A stretch of 40,152 nt of DNA from CAYUBI01 sp964443005 (GCA_964443005.1 CAYUBI010000005.1:1-40152); one strand, 5' to 3'. Shown: positions 25,105-34,376, counted from the stretch's first letter. Notes: generated by a model not told the origin, from the letters alone. Translations and numbers: made by a program.

Positions 25105-27681
25105 TTAATTTTTGAGTTCTATCTTTTCAATTTGAATGAGATATTCGGAGTTTCCAGGCTGAACAGTTGGAATAATGCTTGTAGCGCTAATATACGCATC
25201 CTTATATTTTTTCACAAGACTAGCCAAGGTTTCTCCATTGTCTGCTCTAAAACTTTTTAGAGATAAGCTAGTTTGTGGCCATGAAATAGGTGCATTGAGT
25301 TTAAGGTCAATTGATGGAAATGCTTTTGTTGGCGATGCAATTGTTAGTACAAAATTTCCTGTTGTAATTGGATTTGAATTTCCTGACAGCAATTGAGCAT
25401 TGCCTGTTATGACAAGATTTCCTGTTGCTGTTCGATGTTCATACCATTCTTCTTCAGGAAACGAAATGCCAGCTCCACCTGCATAACCATTTCCATTTTT
25501 GTCTTGAAGGATAAAATATAATCCAGACAAGCCTTCATATCCATTAAAAACAGCTGCTGGTACTGGTTCTTCTGTATCACCTTTAAACGTATACACTGGG
25601 AATTTTGTATCAGTTCCATCAATGATTTTATATTCTCCATTGGGAACTGTATTGGCTAGTGTCATTCCTGTTTCAGCTGGAAGTGTTGGGGTTTCGCTGG
25701 TTACAAAAATTGTCATTTCTTTATCCGACCATATTTTATTTTGCTTCACACTTATCCCGCCTACACCAATATTCCATTTCCCTATAGGTGGATTTGGGAT
25801 AACCAAGTTTGATTCATTTATTTGTGTTTCGAGGCAATTATTGTTGTTGCAAACAGATAGTTCATAAGGAGCTTTTGCAACATCAGATACGAAGTCTATG
25901 GTTGCACTTTCTGTTTCAGTTAGTACTGTTTGGGTTGTGCTCCCAACAAATTCAGCAGATTGGCTTTCTGTCGTAAATGAAAAATCGCTGAAGGTAATAA
26001 CATTGTTCGTTATAGCATTATTTGGCTGAGGTGCCAGAGTTATTTGACTAAAGCTGCTGCTGGGATTTTTAGAAATTATTTCATCCATGATCAATTGATC
26101 TCCTGGTTTCCCAGGCGTAAATACACCGTCGATGGTATATCCGGTGTATGAAAAATGACTGAGTGGCATTGAATATTTATTTGACGAGCTGTGAACTCTG
26201 TCAATATCAGCCCCAAATTGGTATATGATTCCATAATCGTCAGTAAGGCCAACTTGAGCATGTACAATACCGTTTTTGAGTTCTGAGGATGAATCCATTT
26301 GAAACTCAAGATGTACATTTTTACTAAGGAAATGATAATCGATTTGTTTTTTCGGATCTGTCAGAATACCCGCGAAAACATAATCTTTATCAGATGCCCA
26401 TGAATAAGTTAGCTGCACTGCTGAAGTCGGACTTCCTAATGCTTTGACTACTGAGCCAGAGTTGTCTGTAAATATTCCATTTGGTTTAGGCGTAGTCCCA
26501 GTTTGTCCAGAGATGTGATCTAAGCTAACCGGAACTGTTCCGCTTAATTCTGCAGTGTCTGTATATATGAATTTTGTTGTTGTTGGTGATAAATAGAATT
26601 GGCCATCATTTTCGCTGGTTGCCAGTCGTGCATATACTGCACCTTTGTCAAAAGGGGGTTTGCTGAGTGATACTGTTGCTATTTTACCAGTTGAATCCAT
26701 GATTGCAGGTACTGTGTGTTTTAGCTTAAGTATTTTATCTGAAGGATCAATTTGATAAAATAGATAAGTTGCTTCTTGCGAAGACTGATTTAATGTTGCT
26801 TCAAAATCAATTTTGGGTGTACCCATTGTGAATGTTGTTCCATTCAGTGGTTTTGTAATTTTTGCTTGGGGATTGCTGCCTGAAAAAACAATATCTGAAA
26901 AGGTGATTAATCCATTCGCTGTGCCGAGTTTGTCTGCTGATAGCATAAATGATAATCCAGTTGTTTCAAGACCAAATGGATTTGAAACTAGTGCGTCAGC
27001 TAGTGTTTGATCCCTATATACCCATTCGTTTTTAGTAGAATCAAATTCATGTAATTTGAAGTCACTGAGTTTGATTGTATATAGATTGTAGGGAGTGTCT
27101 TTTTGAGAAGGAAGAAAGGGGATTTCGATTGCATAGGTTTTTGGGTAAAGATCTTCATCTCCATTTCCAACATTTAATTGAACCTGAAGTGTTCCTCCAG
27201 TAAGACTATTAAAATTTTTAGTGTCTCCAATTTTTGCTCGAAAATTAAGTGCTCCATTCACAGAGTTTGAGTTTATTCGTTCAGAAGTTGTTGAATACGA
27301 CCCAGGATCAAGATAAATATAACAGCCGCCTAAAAATAAATTTTTATTGTCAGGAAGACTATCCAGGGATAATTCGATAGATTGGTTATATATATTTTGA
27401 TAGATACTTTGGTAAGCACCTTCAGCTGGAATTGGTGGTATTTGATGGGGTATCCCTAAATTAATATACGTCGTGGGAACCCAGCTGTTTTCTGGTGGCA
27501 TTGAATTGGTTTGGGATATGTTTTTTGGATTAAATGGGCCAAATCGCGTCATGTTGGGTGCTGTTGTTTCTGCAGGATTTATTGGTAACTGTGGCGCTTC
27601 CGTTTGTTTCGTTGGATTGGTTGTATTACGAGTATATAAAACTGGATTATTTGAAGTAACTGCAGAAAATAAATTAGCCAT
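25105..27681 (-). CDS. Unrecognised 858-residue multi-module beta-rich protein
   Basis: I do not recognise this protein. It has a Pro/Asn/Thr-rich N-terminal tail (about 1-100) and no signal peptide. Three beta-rich modules follow: about 115-268, 400-570 and 720-858. Two are separated by Ig-like stretches (about 272-375 and 575-670). Modules one and two end with related strands (LITFSDIVFSG at 258-268 and VITFSDFSFT at 561-570), suggesting internal duplication. The size and LxV/FxF strand pattern recall jelly-roll carbohydrate-binding modules, but that is inference from appearance. AGAAAGG precedes the ATG. It lies downstream of a 1309-residue orphan in the same direction, possibly an operon. 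No catalytic motif was seen. It could be a surface, storage or effector-type protein exported by a route without a classical signal. Confidence 0.75.
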   Translation of the reverse strand: MANLFSAVTSNNPVLYTRNTTNPTKQTEAPQLPINPAETTAPNMTRFGPFNPKNISQTNSMPPENSWVPTTYINLGIPHQIPPIPAEGAYQSIYQNIYNQSIELSLDSLPDNKNLFLGGCYIYLDPGSYSTTSERINSNSVNGALNFRAKIGDTKNFNSLTGGTLQVQLNVGNGDEDLYPKTYAIEIPFLPSQKDTPYNLYTIKLSDFKLHEFDSTKNEWVYRDQTLADALVSNPFGLETTGLSFMLSADKLGTANGLITFSDIVFSGSNPQAKITKPLNGTTFTMGTPKIDFEATLNQSSQEATYLFYQIDPSDKILKLKHTVPAIMDSTGKIATVSLSKPPFDKGAVYARLATSENDGQFYLSPTTTKFIYTDTAELSGTVPVSLDHISGQTGTTPKPNGIFTDNSGSVVKALGSPTSAVQLTYSWASDKDYVFAGILTDPKKQIDYHFLSKNVHLEFQMDSSSELKNGIVHAQVGLTDDYGIIYQFGADIDRVHSSSNKYSMPLSHFSYTGYTIDGVFTPGKPGDQLIMDEIISKNPSSSFSQITLAPQPNNAITNNVITFSDFSFTTESQSAEFVGSTTQTVLTETESATIDFVSDVAKAPYELSVCNNNNCLETQINESNLVIPNPPIGKWNIGVGGISVKQNKIWSDKEMTIFVTSETPTLPAETGMTLANTVPNGEYKIIDGTDTKFPVYTFKGDTEEPVPAAVFNGYEGLSGLYFILQDKNGNGYAGGAGISFPEEEWYEHRTATGNLVITGNAQLLSGNSNPITTGNFVLTIASPTKAFPSIDLKLNAPISWPQTSLSLKSFRADNGETLASLVKKYKDAYISATSIIPTVQPGNSEYLIQIEKIELKN

Positions 27682-27775
27682 AATGTTGATCCTTTCTAAA
27701 TATAGACTACCCCCAATGCATGATGGATCATTAAAATTTATAAGAAATTGATATTGTTAATAATTCTGATTCATC

Positions 27776-27804
27776 TAACAATATATCGGAAGTAAATATT
27801 GTTA
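27776..27804. repeat. AT-only inverted repeat after the 1309-residue gene
   Basis: TAACAATAT (27776-27784) and ATATTGTTA (27796-27804) are perfectly complementary over nine bases with an 11-base loop. The right arm contains the stop codon of the large gene. A third copy (ATATTGTTA) lies at 27751-27759. It has no GC base pairs of note and no T run, so termination is doubtful. Confidence 0.4.
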
Positions 27805-30800
27805 ATCCATCGAAAGATTTGAATGCGTTAGTCTCTTTTCAGAGTTTTCGAGAAATTGATAGATATGTTCCAAATGCACCCGGAAAAATGCTTGGCTTAG
27901 TTGTTTGAAATGATCGAGTAAGGCCTCGGGTTTGTTCTCAGTCTTTATCCAATCAATCATGTCTAAATATTCATCAACAAACTTAATGGTTTCTGTATCA
28001 AATTTCTCATCATAATGTGGTTTTTCATTGATGTATATTTTTGCTATAAAATCAATTAATGGTTTTTCAAAATATAGACTAAAATTCGATTCATTGGGTT
28101 TTGTTATATAGGAATTGTCTAGATTGTCAGGGTTATTTATTGAATCCTCAAAAGCTTGAATAACTGCTGTTTGCGCATGATATTCTTCATCTGTTTTCAC
28201 TTTTGATTCGTTTTCATATTGTGGTTGCATCAATAGTTCATTGAATAGTTCAAAGATTTCGATTAATTCAATATATATTTCTGGTTGATTATCGCTCGAG
28301 CGTTTAAGCGCTTTAATAAAATGTTCTGGAAATTTGAGTTGTTGCTTAGTCGTTAACAGTTCGATTAATTGTTCTTTTTCAAAAAGAGTTATTTTTGGAT
28401 CCTCTTTAATTAAATGTAAGGCGTTTGTTTTAAATCTTAAGGTGTTATTTGTGGGATTGATTACATAGTTTGCCCAGATATTTTTTTCTGAAATGATTTG
28501 ACTAATATCATGTTGCGTAAATTTTTCTGCAGTAGCAGTGGCTTTAAAAATAAAATTTCTTAAATGAATTTCTAGATTAGTTTTGTTAGATTCGGTAAAT
28601 AAATAGTTAAAAAAATCTGAGCAAAAATTTTTGCGTAGTATAAAAAAAATAGTTAAAGGGTAAATTTCGGCTAATGTTTGAGTTAAGACTATTTTTTGAA
28701 GCTCTTTTTCTATTTTTATTGCTGAAATATTTTGATGAATTAGGTCAGAGATAATTGTTTTGACTAAATGAGGATTAAAATAGTGAGAATAGGCTTTTAG
28801 CTTTTTATCATAATAGTTAATGATGTCATCTGGAAAATGTCTATAATTTGAATTTTCGTTGTTTATTTTTTCCCAGACGATAATAGGTATGGATTGATAA
28901 TTCGATTTTAACCACTTAATAAGTTCAGGTAGAATTTGGTTGGAATCAAATTCGTTCGTTTCGATAATTTGTAACAGATAGTCTTGAATTTGTTCTTTGC
29001 CAAATAGCGACATAAAGTTTTTTGTTTTGCTAATATAATAACTTAAAAGATAATGCTTTTTTTCTAAATTATTCATATTTTTATAAGTTTGCATTTCATC
29101 AGGTATTACCAAATCATTCGGAAACATTGGGTTTTCACGATGAAAGAACGTAGTTTTGATTTCTATCATTTTTTCATTTATTTCAACAGGACTTAATTTT
29201 GGAAAAGCCCGTCTAGTTTCTCGATAATATTGGATATCTTCAGTTGGTACATTAACTAATTTATTTGTACTCATGTAGATAATTGCGCTATCTAATTGAC
29301 ATAATGTTTCATGATTAAGTCTGCGATCATTCATAACTAGAAATAGAACGCGTAAGGCGTTTTGATTTGAAATTGTTAATGTATCCCGATTTTCATGTGC
29401 AAACGCAATGAAGTAATTGATAAAAATAATTAAATTTGAATTGATATTAGTTTTATTAATTTCGTTTATGATATAGTGTGTGTTTTCTTCTATGTCATTT
29501 TTCGCTGGGAATAAAGTTTGAAGAATAATTCTAAATCGACTATCTGTATTTTTTAATGTTAAACACGCTTGCTTTAGGTTTACCATGAATGCTTCATCAT
29601 ACATATCACTGTAATTTTTTAAAAATGTTTGAGCTTTTTTAATTGAAATATCAATATTTGTATCTGCTGTTATTAGTTTACTGAATTCATTTGTCCAAAA
29701 ATGATTTAAAGTATTTGTTTCGCCTCTATTAAATAAACAAATAGCTTTTAGTATTCCTAAAAAAAACAATGACCGTTTATTAACGATAAAATTTTCAGAG
29801 TCATTTAGGTCTATGACATTTTGTAATATTTCCAAAGCTGTATGATCTTTAATAAGTTTGTCTATAATGTCGATAATAGTAAAGGTAAATCTTTTTGCTT
29901 TTTCAATATTTTTTTTCATAAATTTTAATTCATTTGGAATGGTTTCAGAGTTATAAATCATTTTTTGAATAAGAAATTCTGTTTTATTTAATAGTTGAGA
30001 ATTCGTTAGCTCTGGATGTCTTTTTTTAACATAGCTAATAAAATCATTGTCGTTTTGATAAATATTTTTTAGAATTACTAAGGGTAAATCAATATCTAAA
30101 AAGTTTTTTGTAGCAAGGCAAAAATTGACTAAATGATTTAAAATAATAGGAATATAGAAATCTACGTCAGCAAATAATGTTACTGCTTTTTCGATTCCAT
30201 TTTCTTTGATACTGTTGAATGGTTTTTCTCTTGCCAGTAATTTGTTTTCTAGTTGTCTGTCATAGCGATTTAATAATGCAAGTAAGTTTTCGTAAGCTTG
30301 TGGATTTGTTGGGTTACGCTTGCACAATTCATTATTTTCAATGAATAGTAGTTGGAAATCTTTTTCAAGACTTGCTTTAAAACATCGTTTATATTCTGAA
30401 ATAAAGGACAAGCTTGTAATGCTTGCATTTATAAATAGGGTGATTATTTGATTTTTATGCAAGTCATCAGATATCATTGAAAATGCTGTTGAAATTTGTT
30501 TCGTTGTTAAATTTGGAATTATTTCAAATTGATTGTGATTTGTTTCTTTGACGAAAAATTGTTCAATTATACGTTGGTAAGCTTCAAATTTTGGAAACAA
30601 ATCAGATTTATTGATGACTGGTTTATCAAGATTATGATCACTATAAACAATCGCTGCTATTTTTAGTCCAATTTTTTTGAATTCATCATTGGATTCATTT
30701 TTGATGATTGAAAGAACAACATGGCTTATCATCTGGTTTTTGTAGGCTAATATACAATAGTAAATTTGAGCATACAGTTTGACGTAAAAGTCATTTCGGA

Positions 30801-31731
30801 ATGACAAATCTGTATCATTTTCAATCGTAAGAAAGCATTTTTTTGTTAAATTATATAATTCATTTAATTCGACCTCTGGGTCATTTTGATAAATACTATC
30901 AGGTTGTATTGTTTGTTGGTTTATTAATTGGATTGTTTTTTGATAAGTAGCAGAAACTTCTATAATATCGTGTGGAGAAAAATAGTGATGTTCATTAACA
31001 ACATTAGCGTGAATGTAAGTATGAGCTGCTAAAAAATTAGTAATACAATCAAGTAGTATTTTTGGGTTTTTAGTATCTAATTTGTGTGTGAGTATTTGTA
31101 ACTTTATTAATTTATGAAATTGGTTTATGATATGAATCAGTTCTATTTTTCGTACATTAACAGATAATTGATTTTTCAGTTGATTATATTTTTCTTGTAA
31201 TGAAATGATGCTTTTTGAAACATTGATGCTTTCTTCAATGAATCGAATATAAAGTGCACGTTTAGCTGAGTTTTTTAACGAATCGATTTCCTTGGGTTGT
31301 TCAAAATATTGTTTAGATAAATTGTTTAGTTTTTTTTCAGCTTGTTGAAAAAGATTAAAGTTATTTTTATGGTCTTGTGAAAAACAAAAAATAATATAAT
31401 GAATCAGCATCCATTCTTCAAATTGATTGGGAATATATTTTTGAGCATTATCCAGCAATTGAATAATATCAGTTTCAGTTTGATAACATTGCTTAAAGCT
31501 AGCTATTAGTTCGTCATTTGTGATTGGCTTTTTTTTATGAGATTTTCCCGATGTTTGACTGAAATTCATTGATGATTCATTAAATGAATGAAACATTCGG
31601 CGATGCTTTTCAATACTTTCTATGAATTTATTTTTTTCAGATTCGAGCATTGTTTCAGTGAAACTAATGTGTTTATAATTTATTTGCATTCTTAATTTGT
31701 CCTTGTAATAATTATGAATTGAAATTGCCAT
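27802..31731 (-). CDS. Unrecognised 1309-residue helical protein
   Basis: I do not recognise this protein. It is soluble, rich in Lys, Asn, Ile, Glu and Phe, and looks helical throughout, with coiled-coil-like stretches (for example residues about 95-200) and no signal peptide or membrane helix. No enzyme motif was seen. Repeating pairs of amphipathic helices would suit a helical-repeat scaffold, but no consensus repeat is clear. Base composition is even more AT-rich than the neighbouring metabolic genes, which suggests fast evolution or acquisition. The start may be 31731 or the ATG 14 codons later (31689); both have AAGGA at a longer than usual distance. The 858-residue gene follows 120 bases downstream. 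Size and composition resemble large effector-like or host-interaction proteins, which is only a guess. Confidence 0.7.
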   Translation of the reverse strand: MAISIHNYYKDKLRMQINYKHISFTETMLESEKNKFIESIEKHRRMFHSFNESSMNFSQTSGKSHKKKPITNDELIASFKQCYQTETDIIQLLDNAQKYIPNQFEEWMLIHYIIFCFSQDHKNNFNLFQQAEKKLNNLSKQYFEQPKEIDSLKNSAKRALYIRFIEESINVSKSIISLQEKYNQLKNQLSVNVRKIELIHIINQFHKLIKLQILTHKLDTKNPKILLDCITNFLAAHTYIHANVVNEHHYFSPHDIIEVSATYQKTIQLINQQTIQPDSIYQNDPEVELNELYNLTKKCFLTIENDTDLSFRNDFYVKLYAQIYYCILAYKNQMISHVVLSIIKNESNDEFKKIGLKIAAIVYSDHNLDKPVINKSDLFPKFEAYQRIIEQFFVKETNHNQFEIIPNLTTKQISTAFSMISDDLHKNQIITLFINASITSLSFISEYKRCFKASLEKDFQLLFIENNELCKRNPTNPQAYENLLALLNRYDRQLENKLLAREKPFNSIKENGIEKAVTLFADVDFYIPIILNHLVNFCLATKNFLDIDLPLVILKNIYQNDNDFISYVKKRHPELTNSQLLNKTEFLIQKMIYNSETIPNELKFMKKNIEKAKRFTFTIIDIIDKLIKDHTALEILQNVIDLNDSENFIVNKRSLFFLGILKAICLFNRGETNTLNHFWTNEFSKLITADTNIDISIKKAQTFLKNYSDMYDEAFMVNLKQACLTLKNTDSRFRIILQTLFPAKNDIEENTHYIINEINKTNINSNLIIFINYFIAFAHENRDTLTISNQNALRVLFLVMNDRRLNHETLCQLDSAIIYMSTNKLVNVPTEDIQYYRETRRAFPKLSPVEINEKMIEIKTTFFHRENPMFPNDLVIPDEMQTYKNMNNLEKKHYLLSYYISKTKNFMSLFGKEQIQDYLLQIIETNEFDSNQILPELIKWLKSNYQSIPIIVWEKINNENSNYRHFPDDIINYYDKKLKAYSHYFNPHLVKTIISDLIHQNISAIKIEKELQKIVLTQTLAEIYPLTIFFILRKNFCSDFFNYLFTESNKTNLEIHLRNFIFKATATAEKFTQHDISQIISEKNIWANYVINPTNNTLRFKTNALHLIKEDPKITLFEKEQLIELLTTKQQLKFPEHFIKALKRSSDNQPEIYIELIEIFELFNELLMQPQYENESKVKTDEEYHAQTAVIQAFEDSINNPDNLDNSYITKPNESNFSLYFEKPLIDFIAKIYINEKPHYDEKFDTETIKFVDEYLDMIDWIKTENKPEALLDHFKQLSQAFFRVHLEHIYQFLENSEKRLTHSNLSMD

Positions 31732-31790
31732 AATTAACTGAATAGTTCCTTGTTCTCTGCAATATAACGATTAATTTATCGTAACAAGAG

Positions 31791-31832
31791 TTGAAAAATT
31801 TCACCTATTTAATATAAGTATTAATATAAGTA
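31791..31832 (+). promoter_or_regulatory. Candidate trxA promoter with tandem 12-bp repeat
   Basis: TTGAAA (31791-31796) is followed after 16 bases by TATAAG (31813-31818). That -10-like element lies inside a 12-base unit, TTAATATAAGTA, repeated twice in tandem (31809-31820 and 31821-31832), so a second -10-like copy lies 12 bases further on. A separate small inverted repeat, ACGAT/ATCGT, lies upstream at 31767-31782. Confidence 0.45.
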
Positions 31833-31917
31833 TTCACTGTTTTATGAACTTATGTGTATCTATTTCTTGAAATATGCATCTTATGTTATGTGAACAGATT
31901 AAATAGGAGGATATATT

Positions 31918-32241
31918 ATGGTAAAAGAATTAACGGATTCGAATTTTAAAGCTGAAGTATTAGATGAGAAAAATATTCCTGTGTTGGTAGATTTTTGGGC
32001 GCCATGGTGTGGTCCCTGTCGCATGCTTGCGCCAGTTGTAGAAGAAATGGAAAAAGCTTTTACTGGAAAAATGAAGTTCGTAAAAATTAATACAGAAGAG
32101 TATCAACAGAATGCTTCGAATTACGATATTACGGGTATACCTTGTTTAATCGTTTTTAAAGCTGGGAAAGAATATACTCGATTAGTTGGTTTTAGGCCTG
32201 CAGATGCGATGAAGACTGAGTTGAGTAAACTTGTTAGTTAG
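31918..32241 (+). CDS. trxA: Thioredoxin
   Basis: This 107-residue cytoplasmic disulfide reductase has the active site WCGPC with Cys31 and Cys34, preceded by VDFWAPW, and the cis-proline loop GIPCLIVF. Length is normal. An extra cysteine directly follows the cis-proline position (Pro-Cys), where most thioredoxins have Thr; this may affect substrate choice. AGGAGG precedes the ATG at a good distance. It is a single-gene unit that converges on the sigma factor gene with three bases between stop codons. Confidence 0.95.
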   Translation: MVKELTDSNFKAEVLDEKNIPVLVDFWAPWCGPCRMLAPVVEEMEKAFTGKMKFVKINTEEYQQNASNYDITGIPCLIVFKAGKEYTRLVGFRPADAMKTELSKLVS

Positions 32242-32244
32242 AAT

Positions 32245-32748
32245 TTATTGATCTAAGATCAATTGAAGCTTTTTTCTGGCTCTAAGTGAAATAGCTTTTA
32301 CATTAGTCAGAGATAGCTTCAGTTGTTCTGCGATTTCTTTTGCTTTGTACCCTTCAATGTCTTTGAGTATTAAAACTGCCCGATATTTTTCTGGTAATTT
32401 TGAAAGTGCTATTTCCAATCGTTCGCCAAAATCTTGTTGATCAAATAAAAGAGCTGGATTACTTGTGTTATCTGCAAGGGTTGTTAGAATTTCTTCACTG
32501 TTACTATGTATTGGATTATTTCGTCGTTTGTGCATTCGGCAATGATTGAGTCCGATACGATATAGCCAACTAGCAAATTTTGATGGTTCTTTGACTGTAT
32601 GCCGTTTTTCGTAAGCACTGATTAACGATTCCTGTAATATATCTTGTGCTAAAGTACTTTCTTTACAAAGGCGTGTTAAATAATTATAAATTCGTTTTTC
32701 AAGTGGTTTGATTAATGTTTCAAATTCAGTATGATCAATAGATTGCAT
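32245..32748 (-). CDS. ECF-type RNA polymerase sigma factor
   Basis: This 167-residue protein has sigma region 2 (about 10-75; AQDILQESLISAYEKR and FASWLYRIGLNHCRMHKRR) and region 4 (about 115-165; LPEKYRAVLILKDIEGYKAKEIAEQL and LTNVKAISLRARKKL), with no region 3, as in extracytoplasmic-function sigma factors. It would redirect RNA polymerase to a small set of promoters. No anti-sigma gene lies beside it: downstream is convergent trxA and upstream is divergent AbiEi. Its signal is therefore unknown. The ATG at 32748 has no strong ribosome site. Confidence 0.92.
   Translation of the reverse strand: MQSIDHTEFETLIKPLEKRIYNYLTRLCKESTLAQDILQESLISAYEKRHTVKEPSKFASWLYRIGLNHCRMHKRRNNPIHSNSEEILTTLADNTSNPALLFDQQDFGERLEIALSKLPEKYRAVLILKDIEGYKAKEIAEQLKLSLTNVKAISLRARKKLQLILDQ
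32247..32275 (+). terminator. Possible trxA terminator inside the sigma gene 3' end
   Basis: ATTGATC (32247-32253) and GATCAAT (32257-32263) form a 7-bp stem with a three-base loop. It is followed after six bases by TTTTTT (32270-32275). It lies just beyond the trxA stop, on the plus strand. Confidence 0.4.
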
Positions 32749-32828
32749 AGGTTAGATTTTAGCATCCAACGCAGTATTTTATAATGCATAGAATCCATGA
32801 TTATTTTTTATATTATATTAATAATTCT

Positions 32829-32888
32829 AATGTAAATTACATTGATAATCGAAAAATAGTCGACTAAGCATGTAATTTTATGTATAAT
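32829..32888 (+). promoter_or_regulatory. AbiE promoter with two palindromes
   Basis: A perfect TATAAT (32883-32888) ends seven bases before the AbiEi ATG, so the transcript would be nearly leaderless. Upstream are two perfect palindromes: AATGTAA-A-TTACATT (32829-32843) and TAGTCGACTA (32857-32866), the second at the -35 position. They are candidate operators for autorepression by the antitoxin, as known for AbiE-type systems. Confidence 0.5.
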
Positions 32889-32895
32889 TAAAGTT

Positions 32896-33537
32896 ATGAA
32901 AATAGAAGAACAAATTCAGTGTTTTAAAAATATTCCATTTACACATGGCAGTTTAGTGTCTTTATTGAAAGACTACAAGTGCCCAAATGATAAAATAGCA
33001 AAGCTTATTGCAGATAATTATATTCATTCTATCAAAAGAGGTTTATATGTTTTGACTAATAGAATAAATAAGTACCATATATCAAAAGAGCTGTTAGCGA
33101 ATCTTATATATGGGCCATCCTATGTTTCAGGTGATTATGCATTATCGTATTTTGGTTTGATTCCGGAAAGGGTTTATAAAATAACCTCAATAACTTTAAA
33201 TCGGGCAAAAAAAATAGCTACAGATTTTGGAGAATTTGAGTATATTAAAGCTAAAAGTGAGTTGTATGATATTGGATTAACGAGCGTTAAGGGTACTGAA
33301 ACGGATTCTTTTATAATCGCTTCATCGACCAAAGCCCTTTGTGATAAGATTATTTATACAAAAAATATTAACATTTTTTCTTTAAAAGATATGAATACAT
33401 ATTTATTAGATGATTTAAGAATAGATCAGGATAATCTAAAAGAAATCGATATAGAAATTGTTGATTCCTGCATAAAATCAGGCCATAAACAATTACAATT
33501 GGATTATTTATATCAAGTCTTAAAGGAAATAACGTGA
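32896..33537 (+). CDS. AbiEi-like antitoxin of a type IV toxin-antitoxin pair
   Basis: This 213-residue protein has an N-terminal winged-helix part (about 1-70) and a C-terminal region typical of AbiEi antitoxins (YVSGDYALSYFGLIPERVYKIT, then a basic beta-rich stretch). In known systems this protein represses its own promoter and counters the toxin. The ATG at 32896 has no ribosome site and lies directly behind a TATAAT box, suggesting leaderless translation. It overlaps the toxin gene by four bases. Base composition is more AT-rich than the flanking housekeeping genes, consistent with acquired defence DNA. Confidence 0.85.
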   Translation: MKIEEQIQCFKNIPFTHGSLVSLLKDYKCPNDKIAKLIADNYIHSIKRGLYVLTNRINKYHISKELLANLIYGPSYVSGDYALSYFGLIPERVYKITSITLNRAKKIATDFGEFEYIKAKSELYDIGLTSVKGTETDSFIIASSTKALCDKIIYTKNINIFSLKDMNTYLLDDLRIDQDNLKEIDIEIVDSCIKSGHKQLQLDYLYQVLKEIT

Positions 33538-34376
33538 AAATTCTAGAACAAATGTTGTTGAACTACAAAATTAGATCCGATGACGATTATTTCAATGCTT
33601 TAAGAGAAGTTACCCAGGAAATTATTCTTGCTGGTTTGTATCGAGGTAATTTTTTTGCGAAAGCAGCTTTTTATGGAGGTACAGCGTTGCGAATATTTTA
33701 TGGTCTGAATAGATATTCAGAAGATATGGATTTTTCTCTATTAGTTGAAAATAATAAATTTTCTTTAGAAAATTATTTGCCATTTATTACCAAAGAATTT
33801 TTAGCGCTAGATTTAAAAATTGATATTGAAAAGAAAGAAAAAAATGTCAAAACCAATATCGAATCTGCTTTTCTAAAAACTAATACAAATATATATCAAA
33901 TTGATATTTATCATTCTGATATTAAAAAGAATATAAAAATAAAAATTGAAATAGATACTGTGCCACCTTTAGAATTTGCAACAGAGGAAAAATTAGTTTT
34001 GTTGCCATTTTCATATTATGTAAAATGTTTTTGTATATGTGATTTATTTGCTGGAAAGATGCATGCTTTATTATACAGAAATTGGAAAACTAGAGTTAAA
34101 GGAAGAGACTGGTATGATTTTGAATGGTATATAAAAAGAGGAGAAATTTTAAATTTAAAGCATTTTGTTGTTAGAGCAAAACAAAGCGGACATATTGTTA
34201 ATGATAATGATTTTGACAAAAATAAATTAATAGAAATTTTTAAAGTGAAGCTAGATCAGCTAGATATAGATTTTGCAAAAAATGATATTAGGCGGTTTAT
34301 TTCAGACGATCAATCGTTAGAGATTTGGTCAAAAACATATTTTCTACAATTAATTGAGAGAATTAAAATACAATAA
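33534..34376 (+). CDS. AbiEii-like nucleotidyltransferase toxin
   Basis: This 280-residue protein belongs to the AbiEii nucleotidyltransferase family. The core motif reads FYGGTALRIFYGLNRYSEDMDF (about 46-67), with Asp64 and Asp66 as likely metal ligands. The second conserved block is KMHALLYRNWKTRVKGRDWYDFEW. Such toxins add nucleotides, in some cases to tRNA, and halt growth, giving phage abortive infection. It starts at GTG overlapping the antitoxin stop (GTGA). Catalytic residues look intact, so the system may be functional. A tRNA-Leu gene lies just downstream. Confidence 0.88.
   Translation: MKILEQMLLNYKIRSDDDYFNALREVTQEIILAGLYRGNFFAKAAFYGGTALRIFYGLNRYSEDMDFSLLVENNKFSLENYLPFITKEFLALDLKIDIEKKEKNVKTNIESAFLKTNTNIYQIDIYHSDIKKNIKIKIEIDTVPPLEFATEEKLVLLPFSYYVKCFCICDLFAGKMHALLYRNWKTRVKGRDWYDFEWYIKRGEILNLKHFVVRAKQSGHIVNDNDFDKNKLIEIFKVKLDQLDIDFAKNDIRRFISDDQSLEIWSKTYFLQLIERIKIQ

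Noticed and set aside
27776..27804. Intrinsic terminator after the 1309-residue gene
   Set aside because: The stem is almost entirely A-T and no T run follows on the minus strand.
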